From: Jeotgalibacillus sp. ET6
GTDB taxonomy: Bacteria; Bacillota; Bacilli; Bacillales; Jeotgalibacillaceae
Length of the DNA: 64,000 nucleotides
Direction: 5' to 3'
NCBI RefSeq assembly: GCF_029667115.1
Contig: NZ_JARUIU010000002.1
Coordinates: 248,001-312,000 of the forward strand
Numbering within the stretch: position 1 is the first letter of the stretch; every line of letters begins with the position of its first letter. This document shows positions 1-10,125 of this stretch, in pieces. The notes under the pieces are model-generated. The model was given only the letters and a program-made list of their open reading frames with translations. It was not told the DNA's origin and searched no databases. A program made the translations under genes and the position numbers.

Positions 1-2
1 AT

Positions 3-1214
3 GAAGTTATTAGTAAGACAACTGTAGAGTTTACTTCAGATGAGAATAGATTAAAGGAAGCAAAGTTTCATATTGTTGCAGTGCCAACTCCTGTAAGAGA
101 TGACCGTACACCGGATTTGTCACCTGTTAAAGCAGCTAGTAAAACGTTAGGTAGAAATCTAACTAAAGGTGCAATTGTAGTATTTGAATCAACAGTATAC
201 CCTGGAGTTACTGAAGATATTTGTTTACCAATTCTTGAAAAAGAATCAGGCTTAAAATGTGGAGAAGATTTCTTCATTGGATATTCTCCAGAAAGAATTA
301 ATCCAGGTGATCAGGAACACAGGCTTGAAACGATTGTTAAAGTTGTGGCAGGTATGGATGAAGAAACTCTGAATACAATAGCTCAAGTATATGAATTAGT
401 CGTTGATGCAGGAGTACACAGAGCTGAATCAATTAAAGTAGCAGAAGCCGCTAAAGTAATCGAAAATGCTCAACGTGACATCAATATCGCATTTATGAAT
501 GAGTTGTCAATTATTTTTGATAAGATGGATATTGATACCTATGATGTTCTACGAGCAGCAGGTACAAAATGGAACTTCTTAAATTTCTCTCCTGGCCTTG
601 TTGGCGGACATTGTATAGGTGTAGATCCCTATTACCTTACTTATAAAGCAGAACAGATGGGATATTACTCACAAATTATACTGTCAGGCCGAAAAATTAA
701 TGACGATATGGGTAAACATGTTGCTGAAAGCACAGTGAAAAAAATGATTAAGGCGAATATCCCTATTAATGGAGCGAAAGTAGCTATATTGGGGGTTACT
801 TTTAAAGAGAACTGTCCAGATGTGCGAAATACAAAAGTAATTGATGTAATCAATGAGTTGGAAGAATATGGTGTTGAGGTTGTTGTAACAGATCCTGTGG
901 CAGATAAAGAAGATCTTTTCAATGAATATGGATTGTCTCCAATTGAATTAGATGAGATTGAAGATGTGGATGCACTGATCTTAGCTGTTCCTCACAAAGA
1001 ATTTAAGTCTATATCTGTAAAGGAATTGTCAAGAATGTTTGCAGTTGAAACAAAAGCTTTAGCAGGGGTAGCGGTAACATCTGGCTCTGATGATAGTAAA
1101 AGAAGTGATGATGGCGCAAATGATTATAAAAAAGAAAAAGTAATTGTTGATATTAAAGGTTTATTCAATAAGACTGAGCTGAAAAATGCCGGTTTCATTT
1201 ACTGGGGGCTTTAA
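3..1214 (+). CDS. UDP-N-acetylhexosamine 6-dehydrogenase (TviB/WbpO-like), 5' partial
   Basis: Oxidises C6 of a UDP-N-acetylhexosamine to the uronic acid with NAD+, a cytoplasmic precursor step for capsule. The frame is open from base 3, so the N-terminal Rossmann part lies outside the window; the first internal ATG (81) is not the start. Visible are [13 protein letters not shown], the [11 protein letters not shown] signature, and [12 protein letters not shown] with the catalytic Cys codon at 612-614. The C-terminus ends GFIYWGL as in TviB. Oddly, about 30 residues rich in Ser, Asp and Lys lie between the last strand and the final VDIKGLF motif. The epimerase gene starts 2 bases downstream, matching the TviB-TviC pair. 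The family is certain; the exact sugar is inferred. Confidence 0.9.
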   Translation, partial: EVISKTTVEFTSDENRLKEAKFHIVAVPTPVRDDRTPDLSPVKAASKTLGRNLTKGAIVVFESTVYPGVTEDICLPILEKESGLKCGEDFFIGYSPERINPGDQEHRLETIVKVVAGMDEETLNTIAQVYELVVDAGVHRAESIKVAEAAKVIENAQRDINIAFMNELSIIFDKMDIDTYDVLRAAGTKWNFLNFSPGLVGGHCIGVDPYYLTYKAEQMGYYSQIILSGRKINDDMGKHVAESTVKKMIKANIPINGAKVAILGVTFKENCPDVRNTKVIDVINELEEYGVEVVVTDPVADKEDLFNEYGLSPIELDEIEDVDALILAVPHKEFKSISVKELSRMFAVETKALAGVAVTSGSDDSKRSDDGANDYKKEKVIVDIKGLFNKTELKNAGFIYWGL

Positions 1215-1216
1215 GA

Positions 1217-2191
1217 ATGGGTTATAAAGAATTGAAATTTCCCGAGCAGTCTGTTTTTTTAGTGACAGGCTGCGCTGGGTTTATTGGTTCTAATTTAGTT
1301 GAGGCCATTATTAATATGGGTTATATAGTACGTGGGTTAGATAACCTCTCTACAGGTTTTTATAGAAACATCGAAGAGTTTATAAGTCATCCAAACTTTG
1401 AGTTTATTGAAGGTGACATAAGAGATCTTGATACATGTAAAAAGGTTACTGAAGGAGTAGATTTTGTATCACATCAAGCAGCGTGGGGAAGTGTGCCAAG
1501 AAGTATTGAAATGCCTCTATATTATGAAGAAGTCAATATCAAAGGCACTTTAAATATGATGGAAGCTTCTAGAATTAATAATGTAAAAAAATTTGTATAT
1601 GCTTCAAGTTCCTCTGTATACGGAGATGAACCAAACTTACCGAAAAAAGAAGGAAGAGAAGGTAACGTATTATCACCGTACTCATTAACAAAGAAAGTAA
1701 ATGAAGAGTATGGCCGTCTCTATAAAGAATTATATAATCTCGATACATATGGCATGAGATATTTTAATGTTTTTGGTAGAAGGCAGAACCCAGAAGGTGC
1801 TTATGCGGCTGTAATACCGAAGTTTATAAAACAGTTGATGAATGATGAGCCATCGACTATTAACGGTGATGGGAAGCAGAGTAGAGATTTTACTTACATA
1901 GAAAATGTAATAGAAGCTAATTTAAAAGCATTTAATGCACCTAATGAATCTGCAGGGCACTCATATAATATAGCTTTTGGCGGAAGAGAGTATTTAATAG
2001 ATATCTATTCTCAATTAGAAAATGCATTAGAAAAAAGTATGCAGCCGATTTATGGACCTGATCGTAATGGTGATATTAAACACAGCAATGCAGACATCAG
2101 TAAAGCTAGAGAGTTTTTGGAATATGATCCAGAATGGAATTTTGATAAAGGTATTCAAGCTGCAATTGAGTGGTATAAAGAGAATCTATAA
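1217..2191 (+). CDS. UDP-N-acetylhexosamine C4-epimerase (TviC/WbpP-like)
   Basis: Extended short-chain dehydrogenase of 324 aa that should interconvert gluco and galacto forms of a UDP-N-acetylhexosamine or its uronate. The NAD-binding glycine motif TGCAGFIGSN is at residues 17-26, the catalytic Ser cluster at 130-133, and the YxxxK pair at Tyr155/Lys159 (SPYSLTKK). It follows the dehydrogenase by 2 bases, so the two are probably translationally coupled and together supply a GalNAcA-type precursor. The family is clear; the C4 specificity comes from the pairing, not from a tested residue. Confidence 0.88.
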   Translation: MGYKELKFPEQSVFLVTGCAGFIGSNLVEAIINMGYIVRGLDNLSTGFYRNIEEFISHPNFEFIEGDIRDLDTCKKVTEGVDFVSHQAAWGSVPRSIEMPLYYEEVNIKGTLNMMEASRINNVKKFVYASSSSVYGDEPNLPKKEGREGNVLSPYSLTKKVNEEYGRLYKELYNLDTYGMRYFNVFGRRQNPEGAYAAVIPKFIKQLMNDEPSTINGDGKQSRDFTYIENVIEANLKAFNAPNESAGHSYNIAFGGREYLIDIYSQLENALEKSMQPIYGPDRNGDIKHSNADISKAREFLEYDPEWNFDKGIQAAIEWYKENL

Positions 2192-2230
2192 GGTGAGAAT
2201 GATTAATAATTATTTTGAAAGGAGATTATC

Positions 2231-3055
2231 ATGTGTAAAGTATCAGTGATTATTGCCGCCTATAATGCTGAACAATATATTAAAGTAGCTGTTGAATCTA
2301 TTCTGAATCAAACACACCAAAATCTTGAGCTAATAATATGTGATGATTATTCAACAGATAATACAGTAGGGATCATTAAGAAGTTGATGGATGAAGATAA
2401 TAGAATTGTTCTGTTAAAAAACGATAAAAATATGAGAGCAGCGGTTACTAGAAATAAATGTTTAGAAGTTGCACAGGGCGAATTCATTGCAATTCAAGAT
2501 GCAGATGATTTTTCACATCCTCTAAGACTGGAAAAACAAGTTAATTTCTTGAAAAAAAATAATGATTATGATTTTGTAAGCTCTAGAATGTTTAAATTTG
2601 ATGAAAATGACGATTTTAATATTCTTTTAGAATTAAGTCCTAATAGTAGCGAGTTTTCATATAAACTTCCATATATTGAATCTCCTAAAAATAAAGATTT
2701 TCTTTTTAGACTACCGTATACACATGCAGCTACTATGTTTAGAAGTAATGCAATTAATTCTGTCCACGGTTATAGAGTATCAAAAGAAACAGTAAGGGGA
2801 CAAGATGCAGATTTATTTATGCGGTTGCATGCTGTTGGATACAAAGGTTTTAATTTAAATGAATCTTTATACTATTATTTTGAAGGTAAAGAAGCTTTTA
2901 AAAGAAAAAAATATAAATACAGAATTCATTCAGCTATTATAAGATATAGGGGTTTTAAGGCTTTGGGTTTAATGCCTATAGGTTATATCTATATTATAAA
3001 GCCTCTAATAGTTGGAATAATACCTGTTGGTATACTACAATGGTATAAAAAGTAA
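2231..3055 (+). CDS. family 2 glycosyltransferase
   Basis: 274-aa GT-A fold transferase acting on the polysaccharide repeat unit at the cytoplasmic membrane face. The N-terminus SVIIAAYNAEQYI and IICDDYSTDNT is the classic GT2 nucleotide-binding region, and the metal-binding DxD type motif is IQDADD near residue 95. The start follows AAAGGAGA with good spacing. The C-terminus has a basic stretch then a hydrophobic segment ending WYKK, possibly a membrane anchor. The acceptor and donor sugars cannot be read from sequence. Confidence 0.88.
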   Translation: MCKVSVIIAAYNAEQYIKVAVESILNQTHQNLELIICDDYSTDNTVGIIKKLMDEDNRIVLLKNDKNMRAAVTRNKCLEVAQGEFIAIQDADDFSHPLRLEKQVNFLKKNNDYDFVSSRMFKFDENDDFNILLELSPNSSEFSYKLPYIESPKNKDFLFRLPYTHAATMFRSNAINSVHGYRVSKETVRGQDADLFMRLHAVGYKGFNLNESLYYYFEGKEAFKRKKYKYRIHSAIIRYRGFKALGLMPIGYIYIIKPLIVGIIPVGILQWYKK

Positions 3056-3207
3056 AATATATAACATAAATTATAGGTTTGAGGATAAAAGTGTTAAACA
3101 TGTAAATTCATACTTAGAAATAAGCTGTTAACTTTTATATTTTAAATTCTTGATTTTAGCTGTTTTAATCAATAAATTGTGGCTAGACTAGGCTAAACGT
3201 TTATGAA

Positions 3208-4311
3208 ATGAGTGGACTTATGAATATTTTATTACTCCATATTTTGTTATTTAATATCTTTTCAATAATATTTTTAGTTCTAATAAGGACGCCTCAATCT
3301 AAAAAAATATTTATTATACTCATTACAATTCAATGCATTATTCTAGTTGGATTGAGAGACAGTAGTATTGGAGTTGATACACTTCGATATGAGGCACATT
3401 TTTATAGAACCTTATCAGATATCAGCTATATTTTTACTCAAGAGGATATAGGCTTTTTTTTATTACAAAAAATTGTCGGTACTATACTTTGGAGTGACTT
3501 CAATTTTTGGTTACTTTTTATAAGTATTATCATATACGTACCACTAGGTATTATTATATATAAGCATTCAAATCATATTTATTTGAGTTATTTACTTTAT
3601 TTTTCCTGGGATTTTTTCTTCTTTAATTTTACAGGTATTCGGCAGTCATTAGCAATCACTGGCATTTTAATAAGCTATATTTTTATAAATAACAAAAATC
3701 CATGGAAATTCATAGTTACTGTATTAATTTCAGCAACTATGCATAGTTCTGCACTCGTATTTCTTCCAGCTTATTGGTTTGCACGAAAAAAAATAACTAA
3801 GCTGTATTTAATAATTCTATCTTTGGTTATTACTGTTATATATATATTGAGAAATCAGGTTGGGGAATTACTGACATTCCTTTATTATGAAGATGCTGAG
3901 CTAATATTGAGTATTTATGAAGCTTCCTCTGGGTTAGGAGGAATTTCAATATTTATTATCTTAATATTATTTTTAGGATTGATATTTTATGATTCGAAAA
4001 ACAGCTCGGATGATGAAGGTATTAAAATTCTAACTAACATTATGATAATCGCTCTGATGATTCAAATTATTAGTGGTTTTTCCTACCTATTTACTCGATT
4101 AAATATGTATTATTTTATTTTTGTTATTTTGTATTTACCTAATACAATAAAAAATATTGGTCTTGGAGATATTAAAATGAATAGCAAAGATAGATCACTT
4201 GTTAAAATTACAGTTTCAATTATATTTATAGGATTTTTTATAGGCTATTATCTTTACAAAGTTTCAGAGGGAATGGATAGGGTATTACCTTATAAATTTT
4301 ATTGGAATTAG
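3208..4311 (+). CDS. EpsG-family O-antigen/exopolysaccharide polymerase-like membrane protein
   Basis: 367-aa polytopic membrane protein with about ten hydrophobic segments and few charges. The loop GLRDSSIGVDTLRYEAHF after the second segment is characteristic of EpsG proteins, which are thought to polymerise repeat units in Wzx/Wzy-type pathways. The flippase and transferases alongside support this role. The ATG at 3208 has no clear ribosome-binding site; an in-frame ATG at 3220 (MNILLLH) follows GTGGA and is an equally plausible start. Confidence 0.82.
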   Translation: MSGLMNILLLHILLFNIFSIIFLVLIRTPQSKKIFIILITIQCIILVGLRDSSIGVDTLRYEAHFYRTLSDISYIFTQEDIGFFLLQKIVGTILWSDFNFWLLFISIIIYVPLGIIIYKHSNHIYLSYLLYFSWDFFFFNFTGIRQSLAITGILISYIFINNKNPWKFIVTVLISATMHSSALVFLPAYWFARKKITKLYLIILSLVITVIYILRNQVGELLTFLYYEDAELILSIYEASSGLGGISIFIILILFLGLIFYDSKNSSDDEGIKILTNIMIIALMIQIISGFSYLFTRLNMYYFIFVILYLPNTIKNIGLGDIKMNSKDRSLVKITVSIIFIGFFIGYYLYKVSEGMDRVLPYKFYWN

Positions 4312-4412
4312 AAAAGCAAATTTTTGAAATTTCACATCTTTAATGTCTTTTATTCTCCTTTTCTAATTTAACAAATCATCTTATTAATAAAAACTAGATA
4401 TGGAGGATTTAA

Positions 4413-5606
4413 TTGAAAAACATACTTATAATAACCCCTTCTTTAAGTGGAGGCGGAGCTGAACGATCAACAGCTATCATTTCAAAATATTTATCCAAAA
4501 TTTATAATGTGATAATTGTTACTTATTATACTAACGATCAGGAATACGAATATGGAGGGAAATTATTAAATTTAAACTTGAACACTGATTCTAAAAGTCT
4601 CTTTAAGAAAGCTATTATTTTTTTAAAAAGATGGCATAGTATTAAAAAAGTAAAAAAATTATATAATATTGACCTTTCTATTAGCAATTTGGAAAATGCA
4701 AATCTAATAAATATTTTAACCAAAAGAAATGATAAGGCAATTCTAACAATGAGAACATTTAAGTCAGAAAGAATCAAAGGAGCAAAAGGGAAATTATATA
4801 AATTCCTGATTACTAACCTATATAACAATTGTGATAGAATTGTAGCTGTATCTGAGTTAGTAAAGAATGATTTAATTGACAATTTTAATATAAAAAAAGA
4901 AAAAGTAAGTGTAATTTATAATGGTATAGATATAAAGAAGATTCAAAGGGAAATGCTAGACGAAATTGAAGAAGACAATAAAATAGATTTTTCAATAGAT
5001 ACATTAGTTACAGTGGGTTCGTTAAACAAACACAAAGGTCAATGGCACTTAATAAGATCTTTTAAAAAGATACTGGAATTAAACTCAAATCTTCAACTTG
5101 TCATTATAGGTGAAGGTCCTCTAAAAAATATTCTGATAAAATTAGTGGAAGATTTAGGATTAGAATCTAAAGTGTATTTAATTGGTAAAAAAGATAATCC
5201 ATTTAAGTATATCCATAGATCAAAAATATTTATATTTCCATCGATAGTTGAAGGTTTCGGAAATGTATTAGTAGAAAGCATGGCATGTAACACCCCGATT
5301 ATTGCAACAGATTGTAAAGCTGGACCTAAAGAGATTCTGACTTATGATGCAAATGTAAATAGGACTATTGATTCTACAATAGCTGCGAAATATGGTGTCT
5401 TAGTTCCTCCTCTTAATGGGGAAATTTATGGTGCTGAAATTAATTTAACTTCACAAGAGCTAGATTTAGCAGATGCCATAAATAACATGTTGAATGATGA
5501 AAAAATATATGAAAATTACAAAACTTCAATAATTACTAGAGCATGGGAATTCGATATAAGTAAAAAAGAAGAAGAGTGGCTAAAGTTAATTGAAGAAATA
5601 CAATAA
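4413..5606 (+). CDS. family 4 glycosyltransferase
   Basis: 397-aa GT-B fold transferase. The N-terminus has the glycine-rich SLSGGGAERST loop near residue 10. The C-terminal half has VGSLNKHKGQ near residue 205 and the donor-binding FPSIVEGFGNVLVESMA with its E-x7-E pair, as in GT4 enzymes. Translation starts at TTG, 6 bases after TGGAGG. It probably adds one sugar of the capsule repeat unit; the donor is unknown. Confidence 0.9.
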   Translation: MKNILIITPSLSGGGAERSTAIISKYLSKIYNVIIVTYYTNDQEYEYGGKLLNLNLNTDSKSLFKKAIIFLKRWHSIKKVKKLYNIDLSISNLENANLINILTKRNDKAILTMRTFKSERIKGAKGKLYKFLITNLYNNCDRIVAVSELVKNDLIDNFNIKKEKVSVIYNGIDIKKIQREMLDEIEEDNKIDFSIDTLVTVGSLNKHKGQWHLIRSFKKILELNSNLQLVIIGEGPLKNILIKLVEDLGLESKVYLIGKKDNPFKYIHRSKIFIFPSIVEGFGNVLVESMACNTPIIATDCKAGPKEILTYDANVNRTIDSTIAAKYGVLVPPLNGEIYGAEINLTSQELDLADAINNMLNDEKIYENYKTSIITRAWEFDISKKEEEWLKLIEEIQ

Positions 5607-5645
5607 ATTCTCAAAAGTAATATTAATAGATAGGGGGAATTTGAT

Positions 5646-6578
5646 ATGTTAAGTCTTCTTTATAAAATATATTTTTTACTTAGAAAAAGAAAATTTAATA
5701 TTATAATTCTAAGAAAATTTAATAGTTTGTTATGTATTTTAATTCGAAAAATTGCAAATAGTTATATGGTAATTAATTATAAAATGTCCATTAGTAATAA
5801 GAGTTTAGGTATTAATACTAGTGATAGAAGGTCAAAGAATGTAATTGTATCTTTGACAACATTTCCAGGTCGTATTGATACTGTGTGGATCGCTATTGAG
5901 TCCTTATTAAGGCAGTCTTATCAACCAGATAAGATAATATTATGGCTAGCAAAAGAGCAATTTGAAAATATTAATATGCTTCCAAAAAATATATTAGAGC
6001 AACAGGAAAGAGGCCTAGATATACGATTTTGTGATGATTTAAGATCTCATAAAAAGTATTATTATGCTTTTCAAGAGTATTCTCAAGATATAATAATCAC
6101 AGTAGATGATGATATTATATATCCTGAAAATACACTTGAGGAGTTAATTCTTTTACATAAAAAGTATCCTGAATATATTTGTTGTCATAGAGGACATCTT
6201 ATCAAAAGGAACAAAGATAAAAGTATAGCACCATATAGCAAATGGATATATAATCCTTTGGACTTTAATGGACCATCAAAATTATTGTGCCCAACAGGAG
6301 TTTGTGGTGTATTATATCCCCCGGATTCCATAAATGAAGAGATTTATAACAAACAAAGCATTAAAAATCTCTGTTTTTATGCAGATGATTTATGGCTTAA
6401 GGTTATGTCGTTAAAAAATAATACTAAGGTTGTTAAATCTACTTCCTTTCCAAGTGAACTTTTCACAATAAATTTAAGTCAGAGAGAGTCGCTTGCGAAG
6501 CTAAATGTTTATGAAAACAAAAATGATAAGCAATTAGAAGCAATACTGAACAATTATAAAGTGGATTTAACAGAATAA
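5646..6578 (+). CDS. glycosyltransferase-like protein of the capsule cluster
   Basis: 310 aa. The segment VIVSLTTFPGRI followed by SLLRQSYQPDKIILWLA is a GT2-like start found in small polysaccharide-cluster transferases, and VDDDIIYP near residue 155 gives a DxD-type metal site. The ATG at 5646 follows AGGGGGAA. It sits between the GT4 gene and the flippase on the same strand. Assignment to sugar transfer is by fold-level motif and context; linkage is unknown. Confidence 0.75.
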   Translation: MLSLLYKIYFLLRKRKFNIIILRKFNSLLCILIRKIANSYMVINYKMSISNKSLGINTSDRRSKNVIVSLTTFPGRIDTVWIAIESLLRQSYQPDKIILWLAKEQFENINMLPKNILEQQERGLDIRFCDDLRSHKKYYYAFQEYSQDIIITVDDDIIYPENTLEELILLHKKYPEYICCHRGHLIKRNKDKSIAPYSKWIYNPLDFNGPSKLLCPTGVCGVLYPPDSINEEIYNKQSIKNLCFYADDLWLKVMSLKNNTKVVKSTSFPSELFTINLSQRESLAKLNVYENKNDKQLEAILNNYKVDLTE

Positions 6579-6656
6579 GACTTTTAATTTTAGTAACACA
6601 ATAAATTATTTTACACTAAATGTAAATTTTTAAATTTTCTAATAAGAAGGTTGGAT

Positions 6657-8072
6657 ATGAAGGATACTTTATTAAAGAAATTTCTGAAATTTTCTTATGG
6701 AAGTTGGGCTGGTTTAATACTAGGTTTAATTACAACAATGTTAATAACTCGAATATTATCACCAGAAGCTCTCGGAGTAGCTTCTATGTTTGATTTATTT
6801 ATACAGGTTGGTATGGTACTTATAATCCTCGGCACTGATCAAACATTTATTCGTTTTTTTTATGAAGAAAACAAAGATAAAAGGGGAGCCCTATTATATA
6901 GTTGTTTGCGTATACCATTAATAATATCTCTAATCACGATGGGATTAGTTATAATTTTTCACAAGCCTATTACTCAATTTTTGTTTGGTTTAGAGAGTTT
7001 GCAACTTAGTTTTTTGCTTGCTGTTGGAATTCTAGCTCAACTTTTACTACGATTTAGTCAATTAGTAATTAGAATGCAACAAAAAGGGAACTTATATTCA
7101 TTACTTCAAATTTTTCATAAACTATTCAATTTATCTTTTATTCTGATCTTCTTTCACTTTATTGGCTCCACGTTTGAAATTCTTATATATTCAACAGTAT
7201 TTACCTTTTTGACTATTATTATTATCGCTATATACTTCGGAAGACAACTATGGGCCACTAGGAATTTTATATCCAATAACACAACACATTCGCAAAAAGA
7301 AATCTTAAAATTTGGTGCTCCATTTATTTTAACGACTTTTATTTTTTGGCTATTTGAAGCTTTTGACAAAATTGCTATACGTCAATGGAGTACGTTTGAA
7401 GAACTGGGTCTTTACACGGCGGCGATGCGTTTAGTAGCGCTAGTTATGGTATTAAAAACGACATTTTCTGTTTTTTGGACTCCTGTCGCTTATGAGCGAT
7501 TTGAAAATAGTTCTGAAGATAGGAATTTCTTTAGATATATTTCAATCTTGGTATCCTTCGCAATGTTTTTAGTTGCTATTATTAGTATTGCAGCTAAAGA
7601 ATTAATTGTAATTTTACTAGGAAATGAATATCAAACTGCTTCAGATATAATGCCTTTTTTAGTATTTATACCTATTTTTTATACAATATCAGAAACCACT
7701 GTTATCGGTATAAATTTTCATAAAAAAATTAATTGGCATATACTAATCGCAAGTATAGCATGTGGTGTTAATATTTTAGGAAACTGGCTATTCGTACCAA
7801 GTTATGGAGCTTTAGGCGCAGCTGTGTCAACTGCAATTTCATATGTTGTATTTTTCACTTTACGCACAGTTATTTCTTTAAAGTATTTTAAAGTAAGTTA
7901 TCCATTGGTACGTATTTACATTATGGCTGTACTCATATCTATTTATGCTTATGCTTCTATAGTTACTTCTCACTTTTGGTTAAATATTATATGGGGCTTA
8001 ATTCCACTTACTGCGTTACTAATTTTATATTACAGAGATATAATTTTTATTGTTAAAAATGGTCTCAATTAA
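6657..8072 (+). CDS. Wzx-type polysaccharide flippase (MATE-like superfamily)
   Basis: About 471 aa with roughly twelve to fourteen hydrophobic segments, charges confined to loops, and the Wzx-like opening FLKFSYGSWAGLILGLI followed by ITRILSPEALGVASMF. It should move lipid-linked repeat units across the cytoplasmic membrane. An in-frame TTG at 6651 directly abuts the AAGAAGG ribosome-binding site, so the ATG at 6657 with about 6 bases of spacing is preferred. Confidence 0.87.
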   Translation: MKDTLLKKFLKFSYGSWAGLILGLITTMLITRILSPEALGVASMFDLFIQVGMVLIILGTDQTFIRFFYEENKDKRGALLYSCLRIPLIISLITMGLVIIFHKPITQFLFGLESLQLSFLLAVGILAQLLLRFSQLVIRMQQKGNLYSLLQIFHKLFNLSFILIFFHFIGSTFEILIYSTVFTFLTIIIIAIYFGRQLWATRNFISNNTTHSQKEILKFGAPFILTTFIFWLFEAFDKIAIRQWSTFEELGLYTAAMRLVALVMVLKTTFSVFWTPVAYERFENSSEDRNFFRYISILVSFAMFLVAIISIAAKELIVILLGNEYQTASDIMPFLVFIPIFYTISETTVIGINFHKKINWHILIASIACGVNILGNWLFVPSYGALGAAVSTAISYVVFFTLRTVISLKYFKVSYPLVRIYIMAVLISIYAYASIVTSHFWLNIIWGLIPLTALLILYYRDIIFIVKNGLN

Positions 8073-8237
8073 AATGATGATCCCGACAAAAGTCTCATGG
8101 TTAATATTTTTTTGTATTAATTTTATAATATGTATTAAAAGAAATAATAATTTCCAGAATTATATTCTTACTAGATTTATTTTTCAAAATAAATAAATAT
8201 AATAAAATTTAATTAACATAAGTGTTAGGAGGATAAC

Positions 8238-8756
8238 ATGAAAACAAAAGAAATATTAGGGAAAGTTCTTTATAAATTAATCGCTAAAAAACTTCCATAT
8301 TCTCATAGTAAGATTAATTTTGGTAGCAAATACATCAGAGCTTTATGTGGAAAGGTTATGCTCAAACATTGTGGAGATAACATAAATATAGAGAAAGGAG
8401 CTTCCTTTGGGAGGAATATTTCTTTAGGGAATAATTCAGGTATAGGTATAGATGCTGAATTAAGTTCAGATATATATATTGGTTCTAATGTAATGATGGG
8501 TCCAGAGTGTAGAATATATACTCAAAATCATTCATTCCAAAATAAAAATATACCTATGTATATGCAAGGCTTTTCCACTGTTAAACCGGTTCATATTGAT
8601 GACGATGTCTGGATTGGTTCAAGAGTGATAATTTTACCAGGGGTTAAAGTTGGTAAAGGTTCTATAATTGGGGCCGGTTCCGTAGTCACCAAAGATGTTC
8701 CTGAATATTCTGTTGTGGCTGGGAATCCGGCTAAAGTTGTAAAATATAGGACTTAA
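8238..8756 (+). CDS. hexapeptide-repeat O-acetyltransferase (maltose acetyltransferase type)
   Basis: 172-aa left-handed beta-helix acyltransferase. Repeated [LIV]-G-x4 units run from about residue 60, and the acetyltransferase end DDDVWIGSRVIILPGV and GAGSVVTKDVPEYSVVAGNPAKVV is typical. The catalytic His is probably in TQNHSF. It is the last gene of the polysaccharide cluster and likely O-acetylates a sugar of the capsule. The ATG follows TTAGGAGG. Confidence 0.88.
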   Translation: MKTKEILGKVLYKLIAKKLPYSHSKINFGSKYIRALCGKVMLKHCGDNINIEKGASFGRNISLGNNSGIGIDAELSSDIYIGSNVMMGPECRIYTQNHSFQNKNIPMYMQGFSTVKPVHIDDDVWIGSRVIILPGVKVGKGSIIGAGSVVTKDVPEYSVVAGNPAKVVKYRT

Positions 8757-8965
8757 AAGTTGACCAATCAAAAGAACTGTTCAAAGAAGAGACTTGGTAC
8801 CACACAAAATTTGTCCAATATATATAATTTTATTTTTATATCCATAAAATCCTTATTTTGTGGGACAGATAAGTTTATTATTGTATTAAATGCTTATGTT
8901 AGTCCGTTTTGTTGGCGCCTTACGCCTAAAAATAATTTATTGCAATATTATATAAATATAGAAAG

Positions 8966-9002
8966 AAGCGAGTGATAACAATCTTTCATCACTCGCTTTT
9001 CT
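8966..9002. terminator. bidirectional intrinsic terminator closing the capsule operon
   Basis: Arms AAGCGAGTGAT and ATCACTCGCTT pair perfectly over 11 bp around a short loop, followed by TTTCTTT on the + strand. On the - strand the hairpin is followed by CTTCTTTC, so it can also serve the convergent dehydrogenase gene. The stretch 8757-8965 holds no supportable gene. Confidence 0.88.
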
Positions 9003-9056
9003 TTAGCTTAGACGTCCATGCTAACAATCATAATTTACGAAGAAAGAAGTAGTGAA

Positions 9057-9818
9057 CTATCTCCCCAGCCAACCCCCATCAACAGCCGCCAAATGACCAT
9101 GCACATAATTAGAAGCTTCCGAAGCTAAATAAACCACTGTTCCTTTAAAATCATCGGGATTTCCCCATCTATCCGCAGGAATTCGATCCAGAATTTGTTT
9201 GCTTCTGACGGGATCGTCGATTAAGGCGGTATTCATTTCTGTCGCAATATAGCCTGGGACGATCGCGTTTACGTTGACCCCTTCTTTTGCCCATTCATTG
9301 GAGAGGGCTTTGGTGAGCTGTGCGACCCCGCCTTTTGCTGCTGCATAGGCTGGCACGGTTAGTCCTCCCTGGTAGGATAGAAGAGAAGCGGTGTTGATGA
9401 TTTTGCCTTCCCCTCTTGCTACCATATGACGTCCTGCTTCCTGGCATAGGAGCCAGACAACTTTTAAATTAATCGATAGCACATCATCCCAATCCCTTTC
9501 AGGGAAATCAACAGAAGGTGACCGGCGTTGAATTCCTGCATTGTTGACTAAGATGTCCATTTTTCCGAATGTGGAAATGACAGAGGGGATCGCCGATTTT
9601 ACTTCTTCCAACTTTTCAAGATCACATGGAATAACGACGCATTTTCTGCCGAGCTGTTCGATCTCTTCCTTTACATCTTTCTGCTCAGGATTCCTTTGAA
9701 GAAGGGCAATATCTGCTCCGGCTTCTGCAAGAGCGATTGCCATGGACCGTCCAATCCCGCGGGTGGCTCCGGTAATGGCAGCGACCTTTCCTGTTAAGTC
9801 AAATAAATTCTTTCCCAT
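9057..9818 (-). CDS. kduD: KduD-like SDR oxidoreductase (2-deoxy-D-gluconate 3-dehydrogenase family)
   Basis: 253-aa classical short-chain dehydrogenase. TGATRGIG (residues 16-23) binds NAD(P), NNAGIQRR near residue 92 is the family-typical motif of KduD-like enzymes, and the active site is the Ser of TASLLSYQGG plus YAAAKGG. KduD reduces or oxidises keto-deoxy sugar acids in uronate catabolism. The gene stands alone, with no KduI or uronate lyase nearby, so the physiological substrate is inferred only. Start follows AAGGAGAGA. Confidence 0.82.
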   Translation of the reverse strand: MGKNLFDLTGKVAAITGATRGIGRSMAIALAEAGADIALLQRNPEQKDVKEEIEQLGRKCVVIPCDLEKLEEVKSAIPSVISTFGKMDILVNNAGIQRRSPSVDFPERDWDDVLSINLKVVWLLCQEAGRHMVARGEGKIINTASLLSYQGGLTVPAYAAAKGGVAQLTKALSNEWAKEGVNVNAIVPGYIATEMNTALIDDPVRSKQILDRIPADRWGNPDDFKGTVVYLASEASNYVHGHLAAVDGGWLGR

Positions 9819-9970
9819 ATGTATCTCTCCTTCTATGAATTTTAGAGTTCTTGTTCAACTAAATTAGAGATAATGATTGAAACAGCATGCATGATTTAAA
9901 TATGTAAAAAAGCACGAAAACGTAGGAAATAAACGTTTGACCGCAGGGTCGAGCGTAACATGATAGAGCT

Positions 9971-10007
9971 TTCCTGTCACCACTATAGAGAAGTGATTTT
10001 ACAGGAA
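9971..10007. repeat. inverted repeat in the intergenic region before the lipoprotein gene
   Basis: TTCCTGT and ACAGGAA form 7-bp arms around 23 bases, with CAC and GTG complementary bases inside. There is no T-run, so it is not a normal terminator; it could be a regulator site. Function unknown. Confidence 0.3.
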
Positions 10008-10125
10008 TGGAGTCTTTAATAGTGTAAATTATACAAATATTTGAATATTACTGTAATATTTTTGTAACATATGATAGAATAATCTGGTGTCAAAAATTAG
10101 AAATAGATGGAGGATTTACTTCAAG

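Noticed and set aside
2052-2249. 65-codon frame across the epimerase and glycosyltransferase junction
   Set aside because: Out-of-frame overlap with two well-supported genes.
8760-8975. 71-codon + strand frame after the acetyltransferase
   Set aside because: Starts without a ribosome-binding site, low-complexity AT-rich, and runs into the terminator stem.
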